DNA of 64,000 bases, from positions 1-64,000 of the forward strand of contig DBIW01000012.1 of NCBI GenBank assembly GCA_002296965.1, written 5' to 3'. Source of the stretch: Treponema sp. UBA792. Lineage in GTDB: Bacteria > Spirochaetota > Spirochaetia > Treponematales > Treponemataceae. The notes under the pieces are model-generated. The model was not told where the DNA came from and searched no databases. It was given only the letters and a program-made list of their open reading frames with translations. The translations under genes and the position numbers were made by a program. Positions 8,956 through 18,464 of this stretch are shown in pieces; the first letter of the stretch is position 1, and the number at the start of each line of letters is the position of its first letter.

Positions 8956-9860
8956 TGGCAGACATAGAAATTCAGAAAGACGAAAAACGCGGACGCTCAT
9001 TGGACAACGAGCATTGGTCGGACGTGCTTGTCCAGGCGCTTCCGTATTTCAGGCAGTGGTGCGGAAAAATTGTCGTCATAAAATACGGCGGAAACGCAAT
9101 GCTCAACGACGAGCTCAAGGCCGCAGTAATGAAAGACCTTGTGCTGCTGAACACAATCGGCGTCCACGTGGTGCTTGTTCACGGCGGCGGACCGGAAATA
9201 AACAGAATGCTCGACCGCGTCGGCAAGGAAAGCAGATTTGTGAACGGACTGCGCTACACGGACGGCGAGACGATGGAAATTGTCCAGATGGTTCTTACAG
9301 GAAAACTGAACAAGGACATTGTCGGAATTCTTCTTCAGGAAGGCGGACGTGCCGTCGGACTCAGCGGAGTGGACTCAGGACTTCTGCGTGCAAGAAAAAT
9401 CGAAAAGGACGGAGCCGACCTCGGATATGTAGGTGAGGTCACTTCAGTTCATCCGGAAGTCGTAAGCTCACTTCTTGAGCAGGGATTCATTCCGGTAATC
9501 TCGACCGTTGCGCTGGGAGAAACAGGCGACAACAACCGCTACAACATAAACGCGGACACCGCCGCGGCAAAAATCGCGGTCGCACTGAAAGCCGAAAAAT
9601 TCGTGCAGCTCACGAATGTTCCCGGCGTTCTGCAGAACATGAATGACCCGTCCTCGCTGATAACAAGAATTCCAATGCCGACAGTCCCCAAGCTGATTGA
9701 TGACGGAATAATAGCGGGCGGAATGATTCCCAAGGTTGAATGCTGCATGACCGCGCTCAAAGGCGGAGTTCCAAGAACCCACATCATCGACGGGCGCGTT
9801 CCCCATTCGCTTTTGATTGAGATGTTCAGCGACCGCGGAGTCGGAACAATGATTTACTGA
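8955..9860 (+). CDS. argB: acetylglutamate kinase
   Basis: 301 residues of the amino-acid kinase fold, phosphorylating N-acetylglutamate in arginine synthesis. The nucleotide-binding segment [10 protein letters not shown] and the substrate loop [14 protein letters not shown] are intact, as is the C-terminal [11 protein letters not shown] region. The extended N-terminus (about 25 residues before VVIKYGG, with [17 protein letters not shown]) resembles arginine-feedback-inhibited forms, so inhibition by arginine is plausible. Start overlaps the argJ stop by one base. Confidence 0.95.
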   Translation: MADIEIQKDEKRGRSLDNEHWSDVLVQALPYFRQWCGKIVVIKYGGNAMLNDELKAAVMKDLVLLNTIGVHVVLVHGGGPEINRMLDRVGKESRFVNGLRYTDGETMEIVQMVLTGKLNKDIVGILLQEGGRAVGLSGVDSGLLRARKIEKDGADLGYVGEVTSVHPEVVSSLLEQGFIPVISTVALGETGDNNRYNINADTAAAKIAVALKAEKFVQLTNVPGVLQNMNDPSSLITRIPMPTVPKLIDDGIIAGGMIPKVECCMTALKGGVPRTHIIDGRVPHSLLIEMFSDRGVGTMIY

Positions 9861-9884
9861 CAGCCCGAAATCCGCATCTCTATT

Positions 9885-10901
9885 TCAGGCAAGGCGGACT
9901 ACAGTTCCGCCTTTCAGCAATCTTCCCGTGACAAGACGGCGTGTCCTTTCCGGAGGCGCGCCGTTTTCTATGTCCGATATAAGACGCTCACCGATGAGTT
10001 TTCCGATCGACTCTCCGTTCTGCTCGTATGTGGTCAGCGGCGGAATTATCATGGATGTAAGAAGGATTCCGTCATAGCCGACAATACTTATGTCCTTTCC
10101 CGGAGAAAGGCCGAGGCTGTTCAGCTCGCGTATTCCGCCGAGCGCAGAATAGTCATCAGGATAAAAAATACAGGTCGGAGGCTCCGGCAGCGACATCAGA
10201 ATTTCGGTGGCATCGGAACTGGTTATCGGATCGTTGTAAAGCCCTTCGGCAAAATACTCGCCGGGAACATTTATCGAATGTCTTTTCATCACATTCAGAA
10301 ACGCCTTCCGCCGTTCCGCCGTGACCAGAGTGTTCTCCCCGTGAATCATCGCAATCCGGCGGTGTCCCATCGCAACCGCATATTCCGCAAGTTCCGTCAT
10401 TCCGCTGGTGTTGTCGCTCAGAACGGCGCTGTGTCCGTCATCATACACATAATCAAGCACAACGGACGGAATCTCGCTGTGAACAAGGCGGCAGATGTCG
10501 TCCCTGCGGAAATCCGCGGACAGGACGGCCACTCCGTCAAAATTCCGCGCCTTGATATGATTGTAATAATCAAAATTCCGTCCGGGTGCCGAGCCTGTAA
10601 ATGTAATCTCATAGCCTTCGCGCTGGGCCACCGACTGCAGTCCGCTGATTATCTTGGCAAAATACTGATGCTGAAAGCCGCTGCCGGTTTTATCCTCAAA
10701 AATAACACCGATGTCGTAGGTGCGGTTGGTTCTGAGGGTTCTGGCCGCGACATTAGGATGATAGCCCATTTCAGACGCCTTTTCCTTTATGAGCCGGATT
10801 GTCTCCGCACTTATCTCCGCACTGCCCTTAAGAGCCTTGCTGACTGTCGAAAAGGAGACACCACATTCACGGGCAACATCCTTCAAGGTAACCAACTTCA
10901 A
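9885..10901 (-). CDS. LacI/GalR-family transcriptional regulator
   Basis: 338 residues. N-terminal LacI helix-turn-helix (TLKDVARECGVSFSTVSKALKG) and hinge, then a periplasmic-binding-like effector domain (YDIGVIFEDKTGSGFQHQYF ... DISIVGYDGILLTSMIIPPLTTYEQ). The start is TTG at 10901, with GGAGG 5-6 nt upstream. It is divergent from the orphan binding lipoprotein at 11178, whose promoter region carries a LacI-type palindrome at 11074-11087. The effector is probably a sugar or sugar-like compound, but nothing here identifies it. Confidence 0.88.
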   Translation of the reverse strand: MKLVTLKDVARECGVSFSTVSKALKGSAEISAETIRLIKEKASEMGYHPNVAARTLRTNRTYDIGVIFEDKTGSGFQHQYFAKIISGLQSVAQREGYEITFTGSAPGRNFDYYNHIKARNFDGVAVLSADFRRDDICRLVHSEIPSVVLDYVYDDGHSAVLSDNTSGMTELAEYAVAMGHRRIAMIHGENTLVTAERRKAFLNVMKRHSINVPGEYFAEGLYNDPITSSDATEILMSLPEPPTCIFYPDDYSALGGIRELNSLGLSPGKDISIVGYDGILLTSMIIPPLTTYEQNGESIGKLIGERLISDIENGAPPERTRRLVTGRLLKGGTVVRLA

Positions 10902-11073
10902 ACCTCCGGATTAAGATTAACACGTCCTCCAAGGCACATTTACGCAAAAGACCTTGGCTCCGCCGTTTTCAGATTCGGATAAACACAAATGAACATCCCG
11001 GCGCAAAAACCGGGACGGCAAATTCTCCACACGAATAACTTATACTATAAATCTTAATGCGGAATTCCGCAAG

Positions 11074-11087
11074 CGAAATCGTTTTCG
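11074..11087. promoter_or_regulatory. LacI-family operator-like palindrome
   Basis: CGAAATCGTTTTCG: arms CGAAA/TTTCG around a central CG, the usual form of LacI/GalR operators. It lies 25 bp upstream of the -35 box of the binding-lipoprotein gene and between it and the divergent LacI gene. Confidence 0.55.
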
Positions 11088-11111
11088 TAAATGTGCAAAA
11101 CATAAAACATA

Positions 11112-11140
11112 TTTACACTCAAAAAAAATTTTATTATAAT
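11112..11140 (+). promoter_or_regulatory. promoter of the orphan binding lipoprotein
   Basis: TTTACA (11112-11117), 17-bp spacer, TATAAT (11135-11140). Predicted start near 11147; TTTTGGAGGATAT gives a strong Shine-Dalgarno before the ATG at 11178. Confidence 0.65.
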
Positions 11141-11177
11141 TCAAGAAATTAACAAAAACTAAAGTTTTGGAGGATAT

Positions 11178-12320
11178 ATGAAAAAACTTGGTGCAGCAAT
11201 CACCGCCGCGGCATGTATATTTGCCATGGCTTTTACAGGATGTTCAAAAAAAGAATCCGATTCCATCAGCATCGGTTTTATCGGACCGCTCTCCGGCAGC
11301 GTCGCCGTTTATGGTGTTGAATGCAAGAACGGCATTGATCTTGCGGTCTCAGAAATCAACGCGGCAGGCGGAATCAACGGAAAAAAAGTTGTTCTTATCG
11401 CCGAGGATGACGAGGGAAATCCGGACAAAACCGTAAACGCCTTCAAAAAGCTCACGACAAAAGACGGAGTAAAGCTGATTATCGGCTCACTTACCTCAGG
11501 ATGCACGCTTGCCATCACGACTCTTTCTCAGGCAAGCAAGGTGGTTCAGATTGCTCCGGCCGCGACAGCTCCCGCAATCACTGATGCCGGAAACTACATT
11601 TTCCGCTCATGCTTTATCGATCCTTTCCAGGGAACTGTCGGAGGAAAATTCGCCGCCGAGACGCTCGGAGCCGGAAAAGCGGCGATTCTCTATGACATCG
11701 GAAACGACTATTCCGTAGGTCTTGAGGAGAATTTCCAGGTCGCCTTTGCCGCCAACGGAGGACAGGTCGTCGCGATTGAATCATATTCCACAGGCGACAA
11801 GGACTTCAACGCGCAGCTGACAAAAATCAAGAATGCGAATCCCGATGTCGTTTATCTTCCTGATTATTACGGAACGGTCGCGCTTATCGCAAAGCAGCTC
11901 CGCGCCCAGGGAATCAACACTCCGATTGTAGGAGCCGACGGATGGGACGGACTCACATCAAACGCCGGCGACGAGGTTCTGAACGGATTCTACTCAAACC
12001 ACTATGCGGCCGACTCAACCGATGCGGCGGTAGTGAAATTTGTAGGCAACTTCAAGAATATGTTCAGCAAGGAGCCGAATTCTTTCGCGGCTCTCGGATA
12101 TGATTCCGTCTACCTGCTGTCAGATGCAATCAAAAAAGCAGGAACAACCGACACTGCGGCCGTCCGCGACGCGCTCGAAGCAGCCGACGGAGATTACGTG
12201 ACCGGTCACCTTACGTTCGACGAGAAGCACAACCCGATCAAGTCCGCCGTCATGGTTGAAATCGTGAAGGGCGCTGACGGAAAACTGACCTCAGTCTACA
12301 AGGCGACAGTCAATCCGTAA
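11178..12320 (+). CDS. branched-chain amino acid-type substrate-binding lipoprotein (LivJ family), orphan
   Basis: 380 residues; signal peptide with lipobox FTGC. Peripla_BP_6/LivJ-type fold: ISIGFIGPLSGSVAVYGVE at the mature N-terminus, IGSLTSGCTLA, PDVVYLPDYYGTVALIAKQ and FAALGYDSVYLL. These proteins capture leucine/isoleucine/valine, amides or related ligands for Liv-type ABC importers. No Liv permease or ATPase follows; a strong terminator comes 26 bp after the stop. It must therefore pair with a transporter elsewhere or serve as a sensor. The LacI-type operator nearby suggests regulation by the divergent gene. Confidence 0.88.
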   Translation: MKKLGAAITAAACIFAMAFTGCSKKESDSISIGFIGPLSGSVAVYGVECKNGIDLAVSEINAAGGINGKKVVLIAEDDEGNPDKTVNAFKKLTTKDGVKLIIGSLTSGCTLAITTLSQASKVVQIAPAATAPAITDAGNYIFRSCFIDPFQGTVGGKFAAETLGAGKAAILYDIGNDYSVGLEENFQVAFAANGGQVVAIESYSTGDKDFNAQLTKIKNANPDVVYLPDYYGTVALIAKQLRAQGINTPIVGADGWDGLTSNAGDEVLNGFYSNHYAADSTDAAVVKFVGNFKNMFSKEPNSFAALGYDSVYLLSDAIKKAGTTDTAAVRDALEAADGDYVTGHLTFDEKHNPIKSAVMVEIVKGADGKLTSVYKATVNP

Positions 12321-12346
12321 CGCAGCGGACAAAACAGAAAAACAGA

Positions 12347-12384
12347 ACGCCCGCCGGGAAAATTCAATTCCGGCGGGCGTTTTT
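12347..12384 (+). terminator. Rho-independent terminator after the binding lipoprotein
   Basis: ACGCCCGCCGG ... CCGGCGGGCGT stem of 11 bp followed by TTTTT on the plus strand. Confidence 0.9.
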
Positions 12385-12415
12385 ATAAGAAACCTGTCAG
12401 ATACTCGCGGAAACT

Positions 12416-13957
12416 CTACGCGAGACGGAAAAATCCTGCCGACTGAGGCGGACATTTTACAGTGCCGCCGTCAGAAATGATTTCCCCGCCGAATGAATAG
12501 ATTTTTTCTGCAAATTTCTCGGCGGACGGAAACGAAACTCCGGATGCCGACGGATTGAGCACGACAAGAATCCTTGAATTTCCGCTGCTTCGGATATATG
12601 CAAGCGGACAGGAATTTTTCTGCGCCCAGACGAATTCAATCTTTCCGGAAGCCCTGAGCGCAGGCTCCGAATGGCGGATTCCTATAAGTTTTTTCACCTC
12701 ATTCAGAAGGGAACCGGAATCCGCAAGCTGGGCCTTTACGGTCGGACGGCCGGCGGAATCATCCTGTCTGATATAGAGTTTTTCGGGGGCGGCCATGCTG
12801 AATCCGGCATTAACTCCGTCATCCCACTGCATCGGAGTGCGCGAGCCTGTACGTCCGTAGCCGCCCTCGACAGAATCAAGCCCCTCCACAAAATTCATCC
12901 CGATCTCGTCGCCGTAATAGATGAACGGAGCTCCCGGCATCGAAAGAAGGAATGCAAAGGCGATTTTCAGCTCATCGCCATGAATCAGACGCGCAAGCCT
13001 GTCCATGTCGTGATTTCCTGACGGAATGCACATAAGCCCAAGGCCGGAAGTCTTTTCATAGTTTTCCATGTATTTTGCGACGAATTCCGACACATCGCCC
13101 TTTCCCCTTGACGAGAAGAACGGCTCCGCGCAACGGAAAAGGTCATTGTAATGCGACGGGCCGAAATGAAGCAGAAAATCCATCTGAAAACCGCCGAGAA
13201 TGGACTTGTCCGGCTCGCCCCACTCGGAAACCATCGCCGCATCCGGAAATTCCCTGTCAAGGAAGGCGCGGACTTTCCGCCAGAGCGCGACTGTTCCCTT
13301 TCCGTCCTCGTCATTTTTTACTAGCGAACCGGCCATGTCGACACGGAAACCGTCGCAGCCGGCACGCAGCCAGAAGCGCATCACGTCCATCATCGCGGCA
13401 AGCGTCGCTTTCGGTCCATCGTCTTCCGGCGACTGCTGCCAGGGACGCTCGCGCCTGTAGAAACCGTAATTGAGCGCCGGCTGGTGGGAGAAGAAATTCA
13501 CCGCGCATGAGCCGTTCCTGTCTGAAATTCCGCGGATGCAGCCCATTCCCCTGGGTTCCTCCCAGATTGACGATGTCCACACGTATCTGTCCGTAAATTC
13601 ATTTCTGCGCGCCTTTTTTGATCCGGTGAACCAGCGGTGCTCAACCGAAGTATGCCCCGGAACCAGGTCAAGCAGAATGTGCATTCCGCGCGCATGGACT
13701 TCGTCAAAAAGCCTCTTGAGCTGGGCGTTTGTTCCGTACCGCGGCGCGGCCTTGTAATAATCCGAGACATCGTATCCGGCATCGCCGAACGGAGACTCAA
13801 AGCACGGATTCATCCAGATTGCATTGCATCCGAGACTTTTAATGTAGTCCAGACGGCTGATGATTCCCTCAAAATCGCCTATTCCGTCGGCGTTTGAGTC
13901 CATGAACGACTGAGGATAAACCTCGTAGAAAACAGCATCTTCCAACCAGTTCTGCAC
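12416..13957 (-). CDS. GH13 alpha-glucosidase / oligo-1,6-glucosidase-like
   Basis: 513 residues, without a signal peptide, so cytoplasmic hydrolysis of short alpha-glucans is likely. GH13 regions are visible: DLVPGHTS (region I), GFRVDMA with the nucleophile Asp (II), VSEWGEP with the acid/base Glu (III) and SGNHDMDR (IV). N-terminal WLEDAVFYEVYPQSFMDSNADGIGD is typical of the oligo-1,6-glucosidase/trehalose-6-phosphate hydrolase/maltase group; exact specificity cannot be read. Start is GTG with AAGGAGGA upstream. It stands alone, followed after another gene-free stretch by unrelated genes. Confidence 0.85.
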   Translation of the reverse strand: MQNWLEDAVFYEVYPQSFMDSNADGIGDFEGIISRLDYIKSLGCNAIWMNPCFESPFGDAGYDVSDYYKAAPRYGTNAQLKRLFDEVHARGMHILLDLVPGHTSVEHRWFTGSKKARRNEFTDRYVWTSSIWEEPRGMGCIRGISDRNGSCAVNFFSHQPALNYGFYRRERPWQQSPEDDGPKATLAAMMDVMRFWLRAGCDGFRVDMAGSLVKNDEDGKGTVALWRKVRAFLDREFPDAAMVSEWGEPDKSILGGFQMDFLLHFGPSHYNDLFRCAEPFFSSRGKGDVSEFVAKYMENYEKTSGLGLMCIPSGNHDMDRLARLIHGDELKIAFAFLLSMPGAPFIYYGDEIGMNFVEGLDSVEGGYGRTGSRTPMQWDDGVNAGFSMAAPEKLYIRQDDSAGRPTVKAQLADSGSLLNEVKKLIGIRHSEPALRASGKIEFVWAQKNSCPLAYIRSSGNSRILVVLNPSASGVSFPSAEKFAEKIYSFGGEIISDGGTVKCPPQSAGFFRLA

Positions 13958-14080
13958 AGTTCCTCCTTATAATAAGCCTGCGGCGCAGACTTGTGAATAG
14001 AAAGTCAATTCAGACAGGATTGTTCTGAGCGGAAAAATTCCGCGGCGTATTTTAGGCACAAACAGAAATAAAAAGCAACA

Positions 14081-14118
14081 AAAAAACTCCGTGTGCGGAC
14101 AAAGCCCGGCGCACGGAG
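14081..14118 (-). terminator. terminator of the lipoprotein gene at 14190
   Basis: Minus-strand stem CTCCGTGcGC.GG / TCCGCACACGGAG followed by TTTTTTTG. Confidence 0.8.
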
Positions 14119-14189
14119 AAAGAAGGAATAAAGTCCGGAAAATGCATCCACCTTCCGGACAAAATGAATTGTTTTTACATCAGATGCAA

Positions 14190-15695
14190 TCAGTAAACGT
14201 AAACAGAGCTGCTTCCGAGCTTCACGCCGTCATACCAGGCATAGACCTTATAAATTGTGCCGCCGGTATAACCTTCCGAAAATGTCGGTTTGGCGAATTC
14301 TTTGGTCTCAACGAGCTTTGTATCCTTGTTGTACTCGAATTTAAGCTCTGAAGTTATCTCAGTCTCATCGCTGGTCTCTCTTTTTCCAGTTGTTGTGTTG
14401 TATGTGTACGTCTCTTTTGAGATTCTGTAGGCGACCTTGCTGTCAACCACTGGCTCGCCATTACCATTACTTGTCACAGGTGACCAGTAAAGCGAGACGG
14501 ATTTGCTGTCGGCGGAATATGTACATCCGACGCTTCCGTAGAAAGAATATACATTATAAACAGGAGCACCGACGGTAACTGAACCGTAAGTAACAGTAGA
14601 ACCTCCTGATACCCAGGTTATAACAGGCTTGCCGTTATAAGACGCATAGAGTCTGAATGGCTGCCACTGGAATTCCTCATCATTCCAATCAACATAGGCT
14701 GTGTACGTCTCTTTTAGCTCGTCAAGCGTGTATGTAAGCGGAATTTTCTTCCAGTTATAGTAGTCGGTATTGCCGTAAACGTAGAATTTCGCCTCCTTGT
14801 TCACGGAGCCGTCAGTGTTGGTTGCGGCATTCCAGGTGAATTTCACTTTCTTTGAAGTGGTGTCATAGCTTCCGGCAAATGAGCTGTAGCTCATATTAAC
14901 ACTTGTCTCAGGAGTAAAGTCCGCACTTCCGAGCAGGATGTTCTTGGTCCTGTAATATCCTGTTCCGAAAGAAACCTCCGCCCAGAAGTTGTTCTTTCCG
15001 ATAAAGACAGGATTCAGCTTTACAGTGCCGAGACAAGATGACGGAGTTCCACTTGATATGCGGCCAACATCGAACGCCATTTTTTCCGTGGCATCCTCAT
15101 TCGCAACGTAAATTTTCGTGTTCGCATAAGGAACCGTCTGGAAAGTCACGGTAACCTCGCCGTCAACGGGAGCGCCGACCGTATATTTCGGCTCAACGAG
15201 ATCCGCGGACTTGGTCGCATAGTCAAACGCGGCAAAACCTGCGTCAGCCGGCACCTTGTATACGACTTCAGTGCCACGTCCCGGATTAATGGCCTTTACA
15301 GAAGCCTCGACAAAACCGGAACCGGCAATACCGACATTCGCTCCGACATTTCTAGAAAGGGCGTTTCCCTTGTTCTGAATAAAATACTTGACCTCAGAAC
15401 CGTTCTTCCATTCATTGTCGGCAGAAATATAGTCAAAGCAACACGTTGCGTTTACATCAAGGTCCGCGACACGAATCTTCGCTCCGCCGTCAATCTGACG
15501 GAAAATGACATATCCGCTTGAGATTTCGGCCGGACTCCATTCAAGATAGTTCGCACCCGGATAAGCCTTTGCCTTGAAATCAGAAACATTTCCGACCTGA
15601 TAAATACTTTCAGCAGCCTGCTGCTGGCAAGCCATAAGTGCTCCGGCAGCAACAGCCCCCGCCAGCACAAATGCAAATCTGTTGATTTTTTTCAT
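14190..15695 (-). CDS. hypothetical lipoprotein with repeated beta-sandwich-like segments
   Basis: About 501 residues from the ATG at 15695 (AGAGGAG upstream; a TTG 6 bp further up is in frame). Signal peptide with lipobox LMAC. Several segments with the rhythm of fibronectin-III-like sandwiches recur, each with a Trp-containing strand: YLEWSPAEISSGYVIFRQ, FTWNAATNTDGS, LYWSPVTSNGNGEP. Rich in Tyr, Thr, Ser and Val, as in secreted adhesion or carbohydrate-facing proteins. No catalytic motif is recognised. It is probably surface-exposed; function unknown. Confidence 0.7.
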   Translation of the reverse strand: MKKINRFAFVLAGAVAAGALMACQQQAAESIYQVGNVSDFKAKAYPGANYLEWSPAEISSGYVIFRQIDGGAKIRVADLDVNATCCFDYISADNEWKNGSEVKYFIQNKGNALSRNVGANVGIAGSGFVEASVKAINPGRGTEVVYKVPADAGFAAFDYATKSADLVEPKYTVGAPVDGEVTVTFQTVPYANTKIYVANEDATEKMAFDVGRISSGTPSSCLGTVKLNPVFIGKNNFWAEVSFGTGYYRTKNILLGSADFTPETSVNMSYSSFAGSYDTTSKKVKFTWNAATNTDGSVNKEAKFYVYGNTDYYNWKKIPLTYTLDELKETYTAYVDWNDEEFQWQPFRLYASYNGKPVITWVSGGSTVTYGSVTVGAPVYNVYSFYGSVGCTYSADSKSVSLYWSPVTSNGNGEPVVDSKVAYRISKETYTYNTTTGKRETSDETEITSELKFEYNKDTKLVETKEFAKPTFSEGYTGGTIYKVYAWYDGVKLGSSSVYVY

Positions 15696-15891
15696 AACCA
15701 ACTCCTCTTAAAAGTTTTTGTTTTGAATTCAGGGGGAACCGCTGGAAAGATATAGAAGACAAACACTCCCGCTGACAAAACATTAAGGTATTTTACCCCC
15801 CCCCGCACTTTGTCAAGTGTCTTTTTGAAAATTTTATTGAAATCCTCTGCTTCTGCGTATTTTTCACCTGATCCGGCGCAATATTATCTGC

Positions 15892-16917
15892 ATGAGGACT
15901 ATCAGAAGAATTTTTTTTATGACGGCCATAATCTCCGGAATTTTCTGCGCCTCGTGCAGGACGGACGGCGGGAACGGAAACAGCGGCTGCGCGGAGATTT
16001 CGCTTGTGACCTGGAATCTACAGACGTTTTTTGACGGAGAATTCGACGGCTGTGAATATGAGGAATTCACCGGACGGCCATGGGGAACTCAAGCCTACAC
16101 CGTCCGGCTTAAGCGTCTTTGCGGGGTGATGGAGACGCTTGACGCGGATGTGTTCGCATTTCAGGAGGTGGAAAACGAAAGAATTCTATATGACATAAGC
16201 AACATTCTTGCCGGAAAATCCTGGGAAAAAGACAGAAACTGGCGGTTTTCCTGCTTTGCGAAATCGGACGGAGGAGCTACAGGCTGCGCCGTCATGTCAA
16301 AGCTGCCGCTCGCCTCGGTAAAGACACATTCATTCAGGCTTGCGGCGGAAAGTCCAAGCCAGCCGTCCGTCCGTCCGGTCATGCAGCTTGAGCTGACAAA
16401 GGACGGCAGAAAACTCTATCTGCTCGTGAACCATTGGAAGTCAAAATCCGGCGGCGCGGCAAAAACCGAAATATGGAGGAATATGCAGGAAGGCGTTGCC
16501 GCAAAAGCAATATCCGCAATCAGCCGCAGGCATGCCGAGGCCGGAGATGGAATTCCGGCGGTAATTCTTTGCGGAGACTTCAACAGGGACGCAAGGGAAT
16601 TCACGCTCGATTTTTCCATTCCGGGAACAAACACCGTTCTGAGCCAAAAAATTTTTGGCGGAGAAGGACAGGTCAGGGTTTTCTCGCCCTGGTTCAATGC
16701 GGACGGCTCCATCACCGGAACAGGCAGCTATTTTTACAGAAAAAAGTGGGAATATATAGACAACATATTCTCATACGGCTCTGCGGAGATAGCCGAATTC
16801 CGGGCGGAGGCGCGTTCTCCATGGGCAAATGAGGACAACACTCCGGCCGCATACCGCGTCTACAACGGAAAAGGATATTCAGACCATCTTCCGCTGTATT
16901 GCCGCGTAAAATTCTAA
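15892..16917 (+). CDS. endonuclease/exonuclease/phosphatase-family lipoprotein
   Basis: 341 residues; N-terminal signal with a probable lipobox (CASC near residue 22). The EEP fold motifs are present: TWNLQTFF, FQEVEN with the metal-binding Glu, NHWKSKSGG, LCGDFNRD and the final SDHLPLYC. A secreted or membrane-tethered nuclease or phosphodiesterase is likely; the substrate (DNA, RNA, phospholipid or phosphoinositide) cannot be decided. A TATTAT box ends 4 bp before the ATG and there is no Shine-Dalgarno. The stop overlaps the convergent aroA end by 4 bp. Confidence 0.8.
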   Translation: MRTIRRIFFMTAIISGIFCASCRTDGGNGNSGCAEISLVTWNLQTFFDGEFDGCEYEEFTGRPWGTQAYTVRLKRLCGVMETLDADVFAFQEVENERILYDISNILAGKSWEKDRNWRFSCFAKSDGGATGCAVMSKLPLASVKTHSFRLAAESPSQPSVRPVMQLELTKDGRKLYLLVNHWKSKSGGAAKTEIWRNMQEGVAAKAISAISRRHAEAGDGIPAVILCGDFNRDAREFTLDFSIPGTNTVLSQKIFGGEGQVRVFSPWFNADGSITGTGSYFYRKKWEYIDNIFSYGSAEIAEFRAEARSPWANEDNTPAAYRVYNGKGYSDHLPLYCRVKF

Positions 16918-18278
16918 GCCTGAACCTGCGAAAAACCTGCGCCGATTCCGTTCATTACCTCAAAAAAATGCGGAAATGAGACACTGCAGCTTTCAGCATC
17001 ATTTATCACGACGGATTCGCCTTCCGGAAGCCCAAGCCCGAAACAGGCCAGCGACATGGCGATGCGATGATCCTTATAGGATTCCACGCTTCCTCCGTGC
17101 AGGACGAACTCCGGATTCGGAGAACCGTCCTCCAGAACCGGAGAATGTCCGTGAATCACAAGGCTGTCTCCATCCTCATGAATGTCCGCGCCGAGTTTTC
17201 CAAGCTCGCTCACCATGGCCTTAACGCGGTCGGTTTCTTTCTTCCGGCATATTTCGACATCCGAAATCACGACATTTCCTTCTATATAACAGGCCGCCGC
17301 CGCAAGAGCGCAGATTGCGTCCGGAAAAGCGGAGATGTCCACTGCCAGTGTCTTTTCAGGAAGATGGGCGGCGGAAAGCCTTTTGCCGCCTTTTGCGGTC
17401 AGCGATGAATTCTTTCCGTCCAGAACAATATCCGCCCCGGCAGACACAAGGACATCCACAATCATGCTGTCGCCCTGGCTTCCGGAAAAATCCACATTAT
17501 CCACGACAACATTTCCGCCGGACACAAGCGCGGCGACAAGAGGAAAAGCCACGGCCTCCCAGTCGGACGGAACAGTGCAGTCAAATCCCTTAATCTGAAC
17601 CGGTCCGTCAACATGAATATGCCTGAAGTCATCCGAAATTCCGCTTTTTACGCCGACGGAATCCAGCCACAACTTCGTCATCGTGAGATACGGAGTCTCC
17701 TTTGGATCCGTCAGCTCAATCTCCAGCCGTCCGTCAAGACGCGATGCGGCCATCATGAATCCGCTTATATACTGCGAAAGCTTGCCGTCCGTCACAAGCT
17801 TTTTAGACACATCAAGCGGACCGCGGAAAACGAACGGAGGCGTGCCGGACTTGTTCACGGAAAAAGCCCCGGCACCAAGCTGATTCAGCGAATCCACCAG
17901 ATGGGTGACTGGTCTTGTCCTTATAGACTCATCGCCGGTAAACACGCACCATCCCGGCAGCGTCGCAAGAACCGGACACAAAAAGTACATAAGCGAACCG
18001 GAATTCCCCACGTTCACGACATCATCCGGCAGGTGCAGATTCCGTCCGGCTCCGGTTACCGTCCAGACTGAACCTCCGGAAGACTGCGTGTCAACATCGG
18101 CTCCAATCTGACTCACAGCTTCCACGGTGGAAAGGCAGTCATTGCTCGGCAGCGGATTTTTTATATGGGAAACGCCGTCCGCCATCGCGGCAAGAATGAG
18201 CGCCCTGATTGTATGGCTTTTTGAGCCGGGAACAATTATATGCCCGGACACGATATTTCTGTTGGACTGAATTTTCAT
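16914..18278 (-). CDS. aroA: 3-phosphoshikimate 1-carboxyvinyltransferase (EPSP synthase)
   Basis: 454 residues. It condenses shikimate-3-phosphate with phosphoenolpyruvate, the sixth step of the shikimate pathway. Visible family blocks are PGSKSHTIRALILAAMADG near the N-terminus, VGNSGSLMYFL, TRPVTHLVDSLNQLGA and the C-terminal KDHRIAMSLACFGL. I start at the ATG at 18278. A minus-strand TATTAT box (18285-18290) ends 6 bp before it, so the in-frame TTG at 18284 overlaps promoter DNA. No Shine-Dalgarno is present. Other shikimate genes are not nearby. Confidence 0.93.
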   Translation of the reverse strand: MKIQSNRNIVSGHIIVPGSKSHTIRALILAAMADGVSHIKNPLPSNDCLSTVEAVSQIGADVDTQSSGGSVWTVTGAGRNLHLPDDVVNVGNSGSLMYFLCPVLATLPGWCVFTGDESIRTRPVTHLVDSLNQLGAGAFSVNKSGTPPFVFRGPLDVSKKLVTDGKLSQYISGFMMAASRLDGRLEIELTDPKETPYLTMTKLWLDSVGVKSGISDDFRHIHVDGPVQIKGFDCTVPSDWEAVAFPLVAALVSGGNVVVDNVDFSGSQGDSMIVDVLVSAGADIVLDGKNSSLTAKGGKRLSAAHLPEKTLAVDISAFPDAICALAAAACYIEGNVVISDVEICRKKETDRVKAMVSELGKLGADIHEDGDSLVIHGHSPVLEDGSPNPEFVLHGGSVESYKDHRIAMSLACFGLGLPEGESVVINDAESCSVSFPHFFEVMNGIGAGFSQVQA

Positions 18279-18402
18279 TCGCAAATAATATCACAATGCC
18301 GCGAAACTGAACAGACAAAAACACAAATTCTGTCATACTCGTGAACGCGCACAGGGAATGTCCCTCCGCACGAATCAGCATTTTCCCCTATCCCTGTTTT
18401 CC

Positions 18403-18431
18403 TTGACATCCGCGGATTACGGTAGTAGTGT
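18403..18431 (+). promoter_or_regulatory. promoter of the DUF4867 gene
   Basis: TTGACA (18403-18408), 17-bp spacer, TAGTGT (18426-18431); the downstream gene starts at 18465 with an AGGTG ribosome-binding site. Confidence 0.45.
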
Positions 18432-18464
18432 TAATGCATAATTCTTTTACACTATGAGGTGAAC

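Noticed and set aside
15792..15806. Run of nine C residues upstream of the lipoprotein genes as a phase-variable promoter tract
   Set aside because: A homopolymer is visible, but it does not lie between recognisable -35 and -10 boxes of either divergent gene, so a regulatory role cannot be supported.
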